In this document: one piece after another, positions 1 through 8,650 of the stretch | Numbering within the stretch: the first letter of the stretch is position 1 | How the letters are laid out: each line of letters starts with the position of its first letter | NCBI RefSeq assembly: GCF_014204795.1 | Contig: NZ_JACHMB010000001.1 | Location: 5,344,501-5,408,500, forward strand | Reading direction: 5' to 3' | DNA from: Nonomuraea jabiensis | GTDB lineage: Bacteria > Actinomycetota > Actinomycetes > Streptosporangiales > Streptosporangiaceae | DNA length: 64,000 nucleotides | Translations under genes and position numbers: made by a program | The notes under the pieces: generated by a model | Told to the model about the DNA's origin: nothing | Seen by the model: the letters and a program-made list of their open reading frames with translations, nothing else | Database searches by the model: none

Positions 1-123
1 CGCTTGATTACACACCCGCACCGCATTGGCCAGGGCGTCAGCCTGAGCCGGAGTGGGGGAGAGCAGCAACTGCACCACCGAGGGCAGACCGCGCTGCTTG
101 ACGACGGAGCGACGAATCGCCAT
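1..123 (-). CDS. TnpB-like transposase/nuclease, N-terminal fragment cut by window edge
   Basis: Reading leftwards from the ATG at 123, the frame is open to the window edge and gives about 41 residues. They contain VVQLLLSPTPAQADALANAV followed by CNQA. This pattern (a basic start, L-L-x-P-T-x-x-Q, then a helix ending in C-N) is how IS605/IS607 OrfB (TnpB) proteins begin. Only the N-terminus is visible, so no catalytic residues can be checked and it may be intact or decayed. The identification rests on the short N-terminal pattern alone. Confidence 0.45.
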   Translation of the reverse strand, partial: MAIRRSVVKQRGLPSVVQLLLSPTPAQADALANAVRVCNQA

Positions 124-256
124 CGCGCACCTCCTGTCACCGCGGCATCACACAGCGCACACATTACCGACTGTTGCCGATGTTTTCCATACTGTTTTCG
201 AAAGGGGGTGGCGCTTCCTTCCGTTCCTTAAGGAGCGGTCGCCGCGCCAAATTCGG

Positions 257-1219
257 ATGAACTTTGGATTTGCGGATGAGCAGCTGGCGCTGGCCGCGAC
301 GGTGCGGGACGTGCTGCGGGCGCACTGCCCGCCGGCGGCGCTGCGGTCGGAGCGGCGGCCGGCCTGGGAGCAACTGGCCGCGCTGGGGTTCTTCGGCCTG
401 CTGGCGCCTCCCGAGTCCGACGGGCTGGGGCTCGGGCTGGCCGACGTCCTGCCCGCGCTGGAGGAGACCGGGCGGGCGTGCCTGCCGGGGCCGGTGGTCG
501 AGACCGCCGTGGTGGCGCCGTACCTGCTGCCGGACAACCCCAAGCTGGCCTCCGGCGCCCTGTGCGTCGCCGTGCTGCCGCCGGGGCAGGCGTACGCGCC
601 GGACGCCGACCTGGCCGACCTGCTGCTGGTGGCCCGGGACGGCGGGTGGCGCCTGGTGGCCAGGGAGTCCGTACGCCTGGAGCCCAGGACCGGTGTGGAC
701 CCGTGCCGTCCCGTGTTCGAGGTGGCCTTCGACGAGTCCGAGGAGCTGGGCGGTCCGGCCGCGCCGGCGCTGCGGCGGGCCACGGTGGCGACGGCGGCGC
801 AGCTCATCGGGGTCGCCAGGGAGCTGCTGGCGGTCACCGTCGCCTACGCGCGGGTCCGGACGCAGTTCGGCGCGGCGATCGGGTCGTTCCAGGCGGTCAA
901 GCACCAGCTCGCCGACGTGGCCGTGGCGGTGGAGTTCGCCGCGCCGCTGGTGCACCGGGCAGCCCTGTCGGTGGACCGGGCCGTCGGGAGCGCCGATCGG
1001 GACGTGAGCGCCGCCAAGGCCGCCGCCGGTGAGGCCGCCGTGCTGGCGGCCCGGGTGGCGCTGCAGGTGCACGGTGCGATCGGCTACACCGAGGAGCTGG
1101 ACCTGCGGTTCTGGCTCGCGCGGGCCTGGTCGCTGTCGAGCTCGTACGGCACCACGGCGTTCCACCGCGAGCGCCTGCGCGCCGCCGTGATGGCCGGTGA
1201 CCTGCGGAGGTATCCATGA
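257..1219 (+). CDS. Acyl-CoA dehydrogenase family protein (short form)
   Basis: A 320-residue flavoprotein of the acyl-CoA dehydrogenase family, which oxidises acyl-CoA thioesters at the alpha-beta bond using FAD. The start MNFGFADEQ is the usual N-terminus of the family. The C-terminal half carries R-T-Q-F-G, the QAVKHQLADVAV helix, and a final Q-V-H-G-A-I-G-Y-T-E-E-L-D segment, all typical. It is about 60 residues shorter than the usual 380. Short members often form heteromeric enzymes with a full-length partner (as in actinobacterial steroid side-chain degradation), but no partner is visible upstream. The stop overlaps the next start (ATGA), so the two genes are translationally coupled. 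The frame is open further upstream, but 257 is the first start matching the family. Confidence 0.88.
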   Translation: MNFGFADEQLALAATVRDVLRAHCPPAALRSERRPAWEQLAALGFFGLLAPPESDGLGLGLADVLPALEETGRACLPGPVVETAVVAPYLLPDNPKLASGALCVAVLPPGQAYAPDADLADLLLVARDGGWRLVARESVRLEPRTGVDPCRPVFEVAFDESEELGGPAAPALRRATVATAAQLIGVARELLAVTVAYARVRTQFGAAIGSFQAVKHQLADVAVAVEFAAPLVHRAALSVDRAVGSADRDVSAAKAAAGEAAVLAARVALQVHGAIGYTEELDLRFWLARAWSLSSSYGTTAFHRERLRAAVMAGDLRRYP

Positions 1220-2037
1220 AGTTCGGGGTGCCGCTCGGGCTGGTGCATCCGGCCGCGTGGAAGGACGTGGCGGTGGCGGCGGACGAGCTGGGGTTCGAGT
1301 CGGTGTGGCTGCCCGAGCACCTCGTCTTCGCCACCGACCTGTCGCTCGCCCACTACCCGGGCACGTCCGACCCGGGGATCAAGCCCGGCACGCCGCTGTT
1401 CGACGCGCCCGCGTACCTGTGCTGGCTCGCCGCCTTCACCTCCCGCGTCAGGCTCGGCACGGCGGTGCAGCTCCTCGCCCTGCGCCACCCCTTCGTGTCC
1501 GCCCGCGCGTTCGCCACCCTGGACGTGGTCTCGTCGGGACGGGCGATCTGCGGGGTCGGCGCGGGCTGGTACCGGGGTGAGTGGGAGGCGGCCGGCGTCG
1601 ACTTCCGCACCAGGGGCGCGCGGCTGGACGAGGCGATCGAGGTGGTCAGGCGGCTCTGGAGCGAGCCGGTGGTCACCCATTCCGGGAGGTTCTACTCCTT
1701 CCCCGAGGTCGCGTTCGAGCCCAAGCCGGTGCAGCGGCGGCTGCCGGTGCTCGCGGGCGGGGAGTCGGCCGCCGCGCTGCGCCGGGCCGCCCGGCTGTGC
1801 GACGGGTGGATCAGCATGCCGCACACCCTCGAGTCCATCAAGCCGCAGCTCGACCGGCTGGGGGCGGGGGTGCCGGTGACCGCGCACGCGTACGCGCTGG
1901 CCTCGCCCGACGAGGTGCCCGCCTGGGCGGCGCTGGGCGTGGAGCGGTTGATCGTACGGCCCTGGGGCCGCAGCCGGGACGCGGTGTCCCGGCTGGCCGC
2001 CTTCGCCGCCGACTACGGGGTGGGGGACGCCTCGTGA
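1216..2037 (+). CDS. LLM-class (luciferase-like) F420-dependent oxidoreductase
   Basis: A 273-residue TIM-barrel protein of the bacterial luciferase-like family. The start MKFGVPLGLVHP is typical. Diagnostic segments are E-S-V-W-L-P-E-H-L, R-V-R-L-G-T-A-V-Q, R-H-P-F-V-S-A-R, D-V-V-S-S-G-R and G-V-G-A-G-W-Y-R-G-E. Members of this subgroup in actinobacteria use F420 or FMN as hydride carrier; the sequence does not decide between them or name the substrate. It overlaps the acyl-CoA dehydrogenase by four bases and probably acts on the same pathway intermediate. Confidence 0.88.
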   Translation: MKFGVPLGLVHPAAWKDVAVAADELGFESVWLPEHLVFATDLSLAHYPGTSDPGIKPGTPLFDAPAYLCWLAAFTSRVRLGTAVQLLALRHPFVSARAFATLDVVSSGRAICGVGAGWYRGEWEAAGVDFRTRGARLDEAIEVVRRLWSEPVVTHSGRFYSFPEVAFEPKPVQRRLPVLAGGESAAALRRAARLCDGWISMPHTLESIKPQLDRLGAGVPVTAHAYALASPDEVPAWAALGVERLIVRPWGRSRDAVSRLAAFAADYGVGDAS

Positions 2038-2096
2038 GGGCCGCTCACGCGCGGTGGTGTCCCGCTTCCGGGTGGGGGACGCCTTCTGATGGCCCC

Positions 2097-4100
2097 TCAC
2101 GCGCGGTGGCGGCCTCGCCTGCGGGGCTGGCCGGGGGTGTTCCTGCCAGGCTGACTCGGGGCGCTCCGGCCGGGCTGGCCGGTGGTGCTCCTGGCCGGGT
2201 GGCCGGAGGTGCCCCTGCCGGTGCCGCCCGTGCCGACCAGCTGGCGCTCGTCCTCGCGCCGGTGCGGCTGCGGGGACCCGGCGGAGGCGTGGCGGTGGCC
2301 CGCCAGGGGGGCGTCCTGCGTGAACGGCTGCGCGCCGCCGATGTGCATGCCCTGGGTGGGCGCCGGACGGCGGTGGCGGCGGCCGCGCAGCGGAACGTCG
2401 GCCGTCCCGGACTCGTCGGCGGGGCGCCCGCGGCGGCGGCGTCCCTGGTAGGTGGCGCCGATGTCGGGAATGTCGCCGCCGCTGCCGGCGGTCGGGCTGA
2501 AGGCGTCGAACGCGCTGGTCGCCTGGGGGATGACGATGCGCTCGAACGGCCCGGTGTCCACGATGCGCTCCAGCGGCCCGGTGTCCACCAGGATCTCGAC
2601 CGGTCCGTCCCCGGCGGGCTCGGTCGGCCGGGAGGCAAGGAAGGCGTCGAACGGGTCGATGTCGGCGAGGTGGCGGTGCAGGTCCGAGAGCTGGTCCGAG
2701 AGCTGGCCCGGGTGCTGGGCCAAGGGCCGGTCCACGGTCGCGCGGCGTGGCGCGTCCGTGGCGAGGTCGAAGGGGCGCGTGTCGAGCGAGCGCCTCCGGC
2801 GTCCGGCGGCCCGGGCGGCAGGCCGGACGGCGTCCAGGGCCGTTGCCGGCTGGAGGGCGTCGAGGGTGCTCGCGGGCTGGAGGGCGTCCAGGGCGGTCGC
2901 GGGCTGGAGGGCGTCCAGGGCTGCGGGGGCGAGGGCGGCGGTGTCCAGGGCTGTGGCGGGCTGGAGGGCGTCCAGGGCCGCGACATCCAGGGCGGCGGTG
3001 TCCAGGGTCGCGGCCGGCTGGAGAGCGGCCGTGCGACGGCTCGTACGGACCGGCTCGACCTCGAGCTTGCGGCGGCGACGGCGGCGGTTGGCGGCCGAGC
3101 GGGTCGCCGTGGCCCCAGCGGTGACCCCAGCGGCGACCCCAGCAGTGACCGGGGCGGTCCGCAGGCGGCGGGTCTTGGCCACGGCGAGCAGCGCCAGGGC
3201 CGCCACCAGGGCCGAGCCGACCAGCGTCGGAGAGGAGATGGCCGGCATGGGGCCGGTGGCCGAGGCGTCCGCGTGTGTGGGCAGCGGTTCGGCGGTCGCC
3301 GCCGTGGTGTCGGCCGTCGCCGGCTTGGCGTGCTTGGCCTTCTTCGGCTGCTTGGGGCTCTCCGCGGTCGTGTTGTCCGAGACGGAGCCGATGGCGGTCT
3401 TGGGGGCGGCGGGCGAGGGCGCGGCCTGCGGCTCCTTCTTCGCGGGGGAGCTTCCGGTCTCAGGGGCCCGGGCGGGCTCCTCGATCTCGCTGCGCGGGAT
3501 CAGGGAGGTGAGCAGCTCGTTCCCACTGGGGAACTGGAGCATGCCGACGTCGGTGCCCGGCCCCGGCTTCAGGGCGGCCTGCTCCTCGGCCTTCTTCTGG
3601 GCCTCGCGCTGCTGCCGGGCCGCCTCCTCGTCCAGGCGGGACTTGATGCGCTCCGGGTAGCCGTACCCGACGACCTTGCTGGTGTCACGTTCCTTGCGCT
3701 TGGCGACGCCACCGTCGATGTTGCCCTCGATGGTGAAGATCGTGTCGCCCTCGACCCTCGTCACGATGCCGACGTGGTCGATGTTGTCGATGCTGTTGGA
3801 GCCGCTCCAGTCGTAGAAGACGAACGCCCCGGGCTTGGGCTTGTGACCCCACGCCCCCTGCTCCTTGAACCACTCCGCGTGCGACACCGTCCACGCGAAC
3901 TGCCCGATCCAGTCCTCGTAGCCGAGCTTGTGCGCGGCCCAGGAGAGGTACATGTCGCACCATGGGGCGGAGCTGTAGTCGGCGTCGAACTCGACGTTCT
4001 TGCCGTACCAGGCACCGAACTTCGTGTACGCCCCTGATTTCTCGGCATACCCGAGCTGGCTTTCCAGCAGCTCGATGTACTTCTGCATCTCTGGCGTCAT
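2097..4100 (-). CDS. CHAP-domain protein with one membrane helix and Ala/Leu-rich repeats
   Basis: A 667-residue protein. Residues 1-150 form a CHAP-type amidase domain: the Cys lies in S-S-A-P-W-C-D-M-Y and the His in N-I-D-H-V-G-I-V, followed by FTIEGNIDGG. CHAP domains usually cut peptidoglycan stem peptides. No N-terminal signal peptide is present. A single hydrophobic segment (VGSALVAALALLAVA, about residue 265) is followed by Arg-rich sequence (TKTRR, then NRRRRRRKL). About 300 residues of low-complexity tail follow, including repeats of A-L-D-A-L-Q-P-A-T. How the domain reaches the wall without a signal peptide is unclear. The ATG at 4100 is chosen because the catalytic domain begins directly with MTPEMQKYIE. 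In-frame codons upstream lie in the structured leader. Confidence 0.82.
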   Translation of the reverse strand: MTPEMQKYIELLESQLGYAEKSGAYTKFGAWYGKNVEFDADYSSAPWCDMYLSWAAHKLGYEDWIGQFAWTVSHAEWFKEQGAWGHKPKPGAFVFYDWSGSNSIDNIDHVGIVTRVEGDTIFTIEGNIDGGVAKRKERDTSKVVGYGYPERIKSRLDEEAARQQREAQKKAEEQAALKPGPGTDVGMLQFPSGNELLTSLIPRSEIEEPARAPETGSSPAKKEPQAAPSPAAPKTAIGSVSDNTTAESPKQPKKAKHAKPATADTTAATAEPLPTHADASATGPMPAISSPTLVGSALVAALALLAVAKTRRLRTAPVTAGVAAGVTAGATATRSAANRRRRRRKLEVEPVRTSRRTAALQPAATLDTAALDVAALDALQPATALDTAALAPAALDALQPATALDALQPASTLDALQPATALDAVRPAARAAGRRRRSLDTRPFDLATDAPRRATVDRPLAQHPGQLSDQLSDLHRHLADIDPFDAFLASRPTEPAGDGPVEILVDTGPLERIVDTGPFERIVIPQATSAFDAFSPTAGSGGDIPDIGATYQGRRRRGRPADESGTADVPLRGRRHRRPAPTQGMHIGGAQPFTQDAPLAGHRHASAGSPQPHRREDERQLVGTGGTGRGTSGHPARSTTGQPGRSAPSQPGRNTPGQPRRRGRHRA

Positions 4101-4124
4101 GGAGGTATGGGGACACCTTCCGGG

Positions 4125-4198
4125 CAAGACCGGTTTTATCCGCATAGATCCCGGGTAAAGGGACACCCTGTGACTACTGGGACAAAACCGGAGGCTTG
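4125..4198 (-). promoter_or_regulatory. Structured leader of the CHAP gene: long imperfect stem
   Basis: On the minus strand, CAAG-CCT-CCGGTTTTGTCC (4198-4180) can pair with GGATAAAACCGG-T-CTTG (4141-4125). This gives a stem of 16 pairs with one G-U pair and a small internal loop. The roughly 38-nt loop contains a smaller hairpin, GGGT...ACCC. The stem ends about 25 nt before the start codon, which suits a cis-acting RNA control element. I could not match it to a known riboswitch. Confidence 0.45.
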
Positions 4199-4217
4199 TC
4201 GTCTTCCGTGATGAGCG

Positions 4218-4245
4218 AGGCTACCGTGCCGTCCCGGCAGGTCAA
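4218..4245 (-). promoter_or_regulatory. Candidate sigma-70 promoter of the CHAP gene
   Basis: On the minus strand, TTGACC (4245-4240) and TAGCCT (4223-4218) are separated by 16 nt. Transcription from here would include the paired leader at 4125-4198. The rest of 4246-4378, between this promoter and the SDR gene, shows no gene. Confidence 0.45.
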
Positions 4246-4378
4246 GCCAACCCCAAGAGACGTCCAAGCTTTCCTGGACCAAGAACCCGCTGGTCAAAGA
4301 TGCTGCCAGAAATGTCCAAGCGAAGGAGGTTTAATCCAAAAAGATCTATCTAGTGCCAGGTGAGAGGCTTGCCCTGAG

Positions 4379-5128
4379 TCAGTAGCCCGCGCCCGTGAGC
4401 AGCCCGCCGTCCACGGTGAACTCGCTGCCCGTGCAGTAGCTGGCCCGGTCCGAGGCCAGGAAGGCCACCACGTGGGACACCTCCACCGGCTTGGCGAAGC
4501 GCTTGATGACCATGGACTTCACGAAGGCGTCGGCGTCGACCTCGTTCATCAGGTCGGGGTCCATCGCCATCGAGGTGTTGATCGCGCCCGGATGCACCGA
4601 GTTCACCCGGATCTTGAACCGGGCCAGTTCCCGCGCCGCCGACTTGGTCAGCCCGCGCACCCCGAACTTCGACGCCGAGTACGCCGACAGCCCCTCGGCC
4701 CCGACGTAGCCCTCGATCGAGGAGATGTTCACGATGGCGCCCCGCCCGGCCGCCTTCATGGGCTCGATCACCGACTTGATGCCCAGCCAGGTGCCCTTGA
4801 GGTTGACGCCGATCACCCGGTCGAAGTCCTCGGGCGACATATCGCCAATGCGCCGAAATTTCAGGATCCCGGCGTTGTTGACCAGTACGTCCAGCCGGCC
4901 GTGCAGCTCGGTGGCCGTCGCCACCGCCCGCTCCCACTCCTCGACGCTCGTCACGTCATGATGGACGAACGCCGCCCCCGTCTCCTCGGCCAGCGCCTTC
5001 CCCTCCTCGTCCAGCACGTCACCGAACACCACCCGCGCGCCCTCCTCGAGGAACAGCCGCACGTGCGCCGCCCCCATCCCGCGAGCGCCACCGGTGATCA
5101 ACGCGACCTTGCCGTCAAGCAACCCCAT
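4379..5128 (-). CDS. Short-chain dehydrogenase/reductase (SDR)
   Basis: A 249-residue classical SDR. It has the NAD(P)-binding T-G-G-A-R-G-M-G near residue 12, D-V after beta-4, N-N-A-G, the catalytic Ser in N-I-S-S-I-E-G, and Y-S-A-S-K. The ending VDGGLLTGAGY is typical of hydroxysteroid or secondary-alcohol dehydrogenases. The Asp after beta-2 (V-F-G-D-V) favours NAD. Its start overlaps the end of the ADP-forming ligase gene by 14 bases. It is the last gene of a leftward operon beginning at 9333. Confidence 0.92.
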   Translation of the reverse strand: MGLLDGKVALITGGARGMGAAHVRLFLEEGARVVFGDVLDEEGKALAEETGAAFVHHDVTSVEEWERAVATATELHGRLDVLVNNAGILKFRRIGDMSPEDFDRVIGVNLKGTWLGIKSVIEPMKAAGRGAIVNISSIEGYVGAEGLSAYSASKFGVRGLTKSAARELARFKIRVNSVHPGAINTSMAMDPDLMNEVDADAFVKSMVIKRFAKPVEVSHVVAFLASDRASYCTGSEFTVDGGLLTGAGY

Positions 5129-7130
5129 AACGCCCTCCAGCCGCGACGGCCACCGCCGCCGCCTCCATGGAGCGGTAGACGGGGATCCCCGCCTCCGCCG
5201 CGATCCGCCTCACTTCGTCCTCGACGCCCGGGGGCGCGCACTCGCCGTTCCTGGTGACGAGGGTGATCCTGGTGCCCGCCAGCGCGGCCTGCGCCTGCGC
5301 CACGGCCCGCGCGTACGCGTACAGGGGCTCGGCCGCGTCCCCGTACGTGAAGAACGCCTGGACGTTCACGTGCAGGACCACGTCCCCGTACGGCCGGCAC
5401 CGCAGCAGCGCGGAGACCACCTCGGGCACGAGCCCGGCCCGCCCCATGGGCCCGACCGGCACTTCGAGCGGGTTGCCGGAGGCCACCACCCCGAGCCCGC
5501 GCAGCGCCGCCGGCGCTTCCGGCGGCAGCGGGTCCAGCCGCACCCCCGCCACGTCGAACGCGTCCGCCGCCAGCACGCTCGCGCCCCCGCTCGGCCCCAC
5601 CACCAGCACGCCGCCGCGGGCGTCGCGCGAGCCGTGCGCCTGGAAGTACGCCAGCACCCCGATCAGGTCGTCCTGGCTGGCGACCAGCACCGCCCCCGCC
5701 TGCTCGGCCACCGCCTCCCACACCCGCCGGTCGCTCACCATGCCGCCCGTGTGGGACGCGGCGGCCTCCTGCCCCTGCCCGCTCCGCCCGCCGACCAGCA
5801 GCACCACCGGCAGCCGCGCGGCGCGCAGCGCCTCGAACAGCTCGCGCCCGTCCCGCGGGTCCTCCAGGTACAGCCCGACGGCCCGCGTCTCCTCGTCGCG
5901 GGCGAGCCAGCGCAGCAGCTCGGCGGGGGTCACGTCGGCCGAGTTCCCCACGGTGACGACCCGGCTGAACGCCAGCCCCCGCCGCTCCCCGACCTTGATC
6001 ACCTCGCCCGCGAGCCCGCCGCTCTGCGAGATCAGCGCCACCGGCCCGGCGGGGCCGAGCCCGCCCCCGACGAACGTCTGCCGTCCCCGAGGGCTGTACA
6101 CGCCCATGCAGTTGGGCCCCAGCAGTCGCGTGCCCGCCGCCCGCGCCGCCTCGACCAGCCCCTCCTCCAGGTCCGGCCGGCCGGTCTCGGCGAACCCGCC
6201 GCTCATCACCTGCACGAACGGCACCCCGCGCGCCTCCCGCACCACCTCGGCGCACCGCTCGGCGGGCACGGCCACGAGGGCGTAGTCGACGTCCGCCTCG
6301 GCGAGGGACGGCACCGCCGGCACCCCCGCCACCTCGGCCGCCGTGGGGTGCACGGCCACCAGTGGGACGCCCGCGGCGCGGTAGAAGCCGAGGAACATGT
6401 TCCCGAAGTTCGGTCTGGTCGTGGAGGCTCCGACGACGGCCACGGCCTTGGGCTCGAAGAGCGGCAGGAAGTCCGTCGCCGCACGGGGCACGCCCGCCAC
6501 GGGTCCCGGGGAGGGCAGGTGGCGGGCGTCGACCGCGATCACCCCGGAGGGGCCGGCGATCACCGGGTTCAGCTCGAACTCGCCCAGTTCGAGCCGTTCC
6601 CACAGCCCGCCCGGGCCGCCGACCGTCATGAGCAGCTTGACCACCGCGTCCACGTCCACCGGCGGGCCGCCACGCGTCCCGTACAGGAGGGAGGACCCGC
6701 GCAGCGACGCCAGCATGCGCCGCGCGTCCTCCTCCGAGATCGGGCAGAGCCGCAGCGCCGTGTCGCGCAGCGCCTCCGTCCACACCCCGCCCAGCCCGGT
6801 GAGCAGCACCGGCCCGAAGCCGGGGTCCCGCACCAGGCCCACGATGAGCTCCACGCCGGCCTCGGCCTGCTCCTCGACGAGGAAGCCCGCGACCTCCAGC
6901 CTGGCCCGCATGTCGGCCGCCTTCGCGGCGAGGTCCTTCCTGGAGAGCCCCAGCGCGACGGCGCCGACGTCCGACTTGTGCACCAGCCCCGGCCCGAACG
7001 CCTTCAGCACCAGCGGCTCGGCCAGCTCCCCGGCCCGCTCGAAGTCCAGGCCATCCACCACGACCCCGCGCGGCACCGGCACCCCGGCCGCGGCGATCAG
7101 CGCCTTGACCTCGTGCTCGTACGCGCTCAC
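5115..7130 (-). CDS. ADP-forming acyl-CoA ligase (fused beta-alpha acetate-CoA ligase type)
   Basis: A 671-residue NDP-forming acyl-CoA synthetase, which makes ATP plus free acid from acyl-CoA, ADP and phosphate or runs in reverse. The N-terminal 220 residues are the ATP-grasp (beta) part: VLKAFGPGLVHKSDVGAV and FELNPVI. The rest is the CoA-binding (alpha) part: VAVVGASTTRPNFGN, LLGPNCMGVYSP, SQSGGLAG. The phospho-His is expected in A-S-H-T-G-G-M. The order is beta then alpha. The GTG start at 7130 overlaps the stop of the upstream ligase gene (GTGA), so coupling fixes the start. Having AMP- and ADP-forming ligases side by side suggests handling of an uncommon carboxylic acid. Confidence 0.9.
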   Translation of the reverse strand: MSAYEHEVKALIAAAGVPVPRGVVVDGLDFERAGELAEPLVLKAFGPGLVHKSDVGAVALGLSRKDLAAKAADMRARLEVAGFLVEEQAEAGVELIVGLVRDPGFGPVLLTGLGGVWTEALRDTALRLCPISEEDARRMLASLRGSSLLYGTRGGPPVDVDAVVKLLMTVGGPGGLWERLELGEFELNPVIAGPSGVIAVDARHLPSPGPVAGVPRAATDFLPLFEPKAVAVVGASTTRPNFGNMFLGFYRAAGVPLVAVHPTAAEVAGVPAVPSLAEADVDYALVAVPAERCAEVVREARGVPFVQVMSGGFAETGRPDLEEGLVEAARAAGTRLLGPNCMGVYSPRGRQTFVGGGLGPAGPVALISQSGGLAGEVIKVGERRGLAFSRVVTVGNSADVTPAELLRWLARDEETRAVGLYLEDPRDGRELFEALRAARLPVVLLVGGRSGQGQEAAASHTGGMVSDRRVWEAVAEQAGAVLVASQDDLIGVLAYFQAHGSRDARGGVLVVGPSGGASVLAADAFDVAGVRLDPLPPEAPAALRGLGVVASGNPLEVPVGPMGRAGLVPEVVSALLRCRPYGDVVLHVNVQAFFTYGDAAEPLYAYARAVAQAQAALAGTRITLVTRNGECAPPGVEDEVRRIAAEAGIPVYRSMEAAAVAVAAGGRYGVA

Positions 7131-8635
7131 CCGAGCAGCTCGCGGATCTTCCCGCGCAGCAGCTTGCCGGGGCCGCCGGAGGCGTCCTGCGAGTGCGGCA
7201 GCGCGTCGGCCACCACGATGTGGTCGGGCCGTTGATGGGCGGGCAGCGTGTCGGCCAGGGCGAGCGCCAGCTTGGACGCGTCCAGCGTGTGCCCCGCCCG
7301 CGGCACGACCGCCAGCAGGATTTGCTGCTCGGAGGCCCCCTCGGGCACGCCCACCGCGCCGGCCTCGGCCACCCCGTCCAGCGCCGAGACCGCCTCCTCG
7401 ATCACGACCGGCTGCGTCCAGACGCCGCCCTTGAGTATCGCGTCCTCCCGCCTGCCCAGCACGCGCAGCACGCCGTCGGGGGAGAGCGTGCCGAGGTCGC
7501 CGCCGACGTACCACTCGCCGCGCAGCACCTCGGCCGTCCGCTCGGGCAGGCCGTCGTAGCCGGTCATCCGGTGCGGCCCGGCCAGGTTGATCTCGCCGAC
7601 CTCGCCGATGACGCGCTCGCCGTTCGGGTCCGTGATCCGGACCGCGTTGCCGGTGCGGGCGCGGCCCGAGGAGCCGAGCGGGATCGTGCCGTCGTCGACG
7701 CGGCCCATGCACGTGTACGGGGCCTCGGTCTGGCCGTAGTACGAGTACACGCCCGCCTGCGGCAGCCTGGCCTTGATCCGTTCGAGCATGGTCGCGGTCA
7801 GCGGCTCGCCGCCCAGCATGATCACCTGGATGGACGACAGGTCCACGTCCTCGTGCTCGGGGGAGGCGAGCAGGGCCGCGTAGAACGAGGGGATCTGCGA
7901 GAGATGCGTGACCCGTTCGCGGGGGACGACGCGCAGGAAGTTCGCCGGGCCCCAGTCCTGCTCCAGAACCAGCCGCATCCCGGCGTACAGGGCGGGCCCG
8001 GCGATGGCGGGGAAGCCGATGCCCCAGATGATCGCGCCCGTCCCGAACACCGAGTCGGGGCCGCGCGGCACGTCCAGCCAGATCTGCGCCGTGGCCAGCG
8101 ACGAGGCGTGCGTGTGCACGACGGCCTTCGGCAATCCCGTCGTGCCCGAGGTGTAGTAGAGCGCCAGCGGGTCGTCGTACCAGCCGCTGATCGGCGGCTC
8201 CTCGTCGGAGGCGCCTTCGAGCTCCCGCACGTCGATCCACGTGGTCACGCCGGGGAGCGAGTCCCTGATCTGCCCGACCACGCCCTCGACCGTCGCGTCG
8301 TACACGAACGCCGTGCACCCCGAGGCCGCCACCACGTCACGCAGCGTCTCCACCGGCCAGTACGGGTTCAGCGCCGCCGTCACCGCCCCGATCTTGGCCT
8401 GCGCGAGGTAGACCTCGGCCACCCGCAGCGTCTCGTTGAGCAGCGCCGCCACCCGCCGGCCCGGCCCGACCCCCTTCCCCAGGAGGGCGTGGGCGCGGCG
8501 GTTGACGTTCCTGTTGAGCTGGTCGTAGGTGAAGCTCTGCTCGCCGCAGTACGTGAGCGCGACCTGGTCGGGCGTGCGCAGCGCTCCGGCGGTCAGGATC
8601 GCGTGGCCGTAGTTGCCGTAGGGTGATCGCGCCAT
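7127..8635 (-). CDS. AMP-forming acyl-CoA synthetase
   Basis: A 502-residue member of the ANL superfamily that activates a carboxylic acid through an acyl-adenylate to its CoA thioester. The P-loop is Y-Y-T-S-G-T-T-G-L-P-K-A. Other core motifs are Y-S-Y-Y-G-Q-T-E, the hinge segment V-G-G-D-L-G-T-L, and R-R-E-D-A-I-L-K-G-G. The C-terminal Lys is in G-G-P-G-K-L-L-R-G-K. GGAGG lies just upstream of the ATG. It is the third or fourth gene of the 9333-to-4379 operon. The sequence does not name the substrate. Confidence 0.92.
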   Translation of the reverse strand: MARSPYGNYGHAILTAGALRTPDQVALTYCGEQSFTYDQLNRNVNRRAHALLGKGVGPGRRVAALLNETLRVAEVYLAQAKIGAVTAALNPYWPVETLRDVVAASGCTAFVYDATVEGVVGQIRDSLPGVTTWIDVRELEGASDEEPPISGWYDDPLALYYTSGTTGLPKAVVHTHASSLATAQIWLDVPRGPDSVFGTGAIIWGIGFPAIAGPALYAGMRLVLEQDWGPANFLRVVPRERVTHLSQIPSFYAALLASPEHEDVDLSSIQVIMLGGEPLTATMLERIKARLPQAGVYSYYGQTEAPYTCMGRVDDGTIPLGSSGRARTGNAVRITDPNGERVIGEVGEINLAGPHRMTGYDGLPERTAEVLRGEWYVGGDLGTLSPDGVLRVLGRREDAILKGGVWTQPVVIEEAVSALDGVAEAGAVGVPEGASEQQILLAVVPRAGHTLDASKLALALADTLPAHQRPDHIVVADALPHSQDASGGPGKLLRGKIRELLG

Positions 8636-8650
8636 GGGGGAGGCCTCCAG

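Noticed and set aside
148..1165. Long open frames antisense to the acyl-CoA dehydrogenase and similar shadows throughout
   Set aside because: They follow from GC-rich third positions of the real genes and show no family motifs, starts or ribosome sites.
4125..4330. c-di-AMP (ydaO-type) riboswitch upstream of the CHAP gene
   Set aside because: The gene type fits, but the conserved ydaO core sequences are not present; only a generic long stem is visible.
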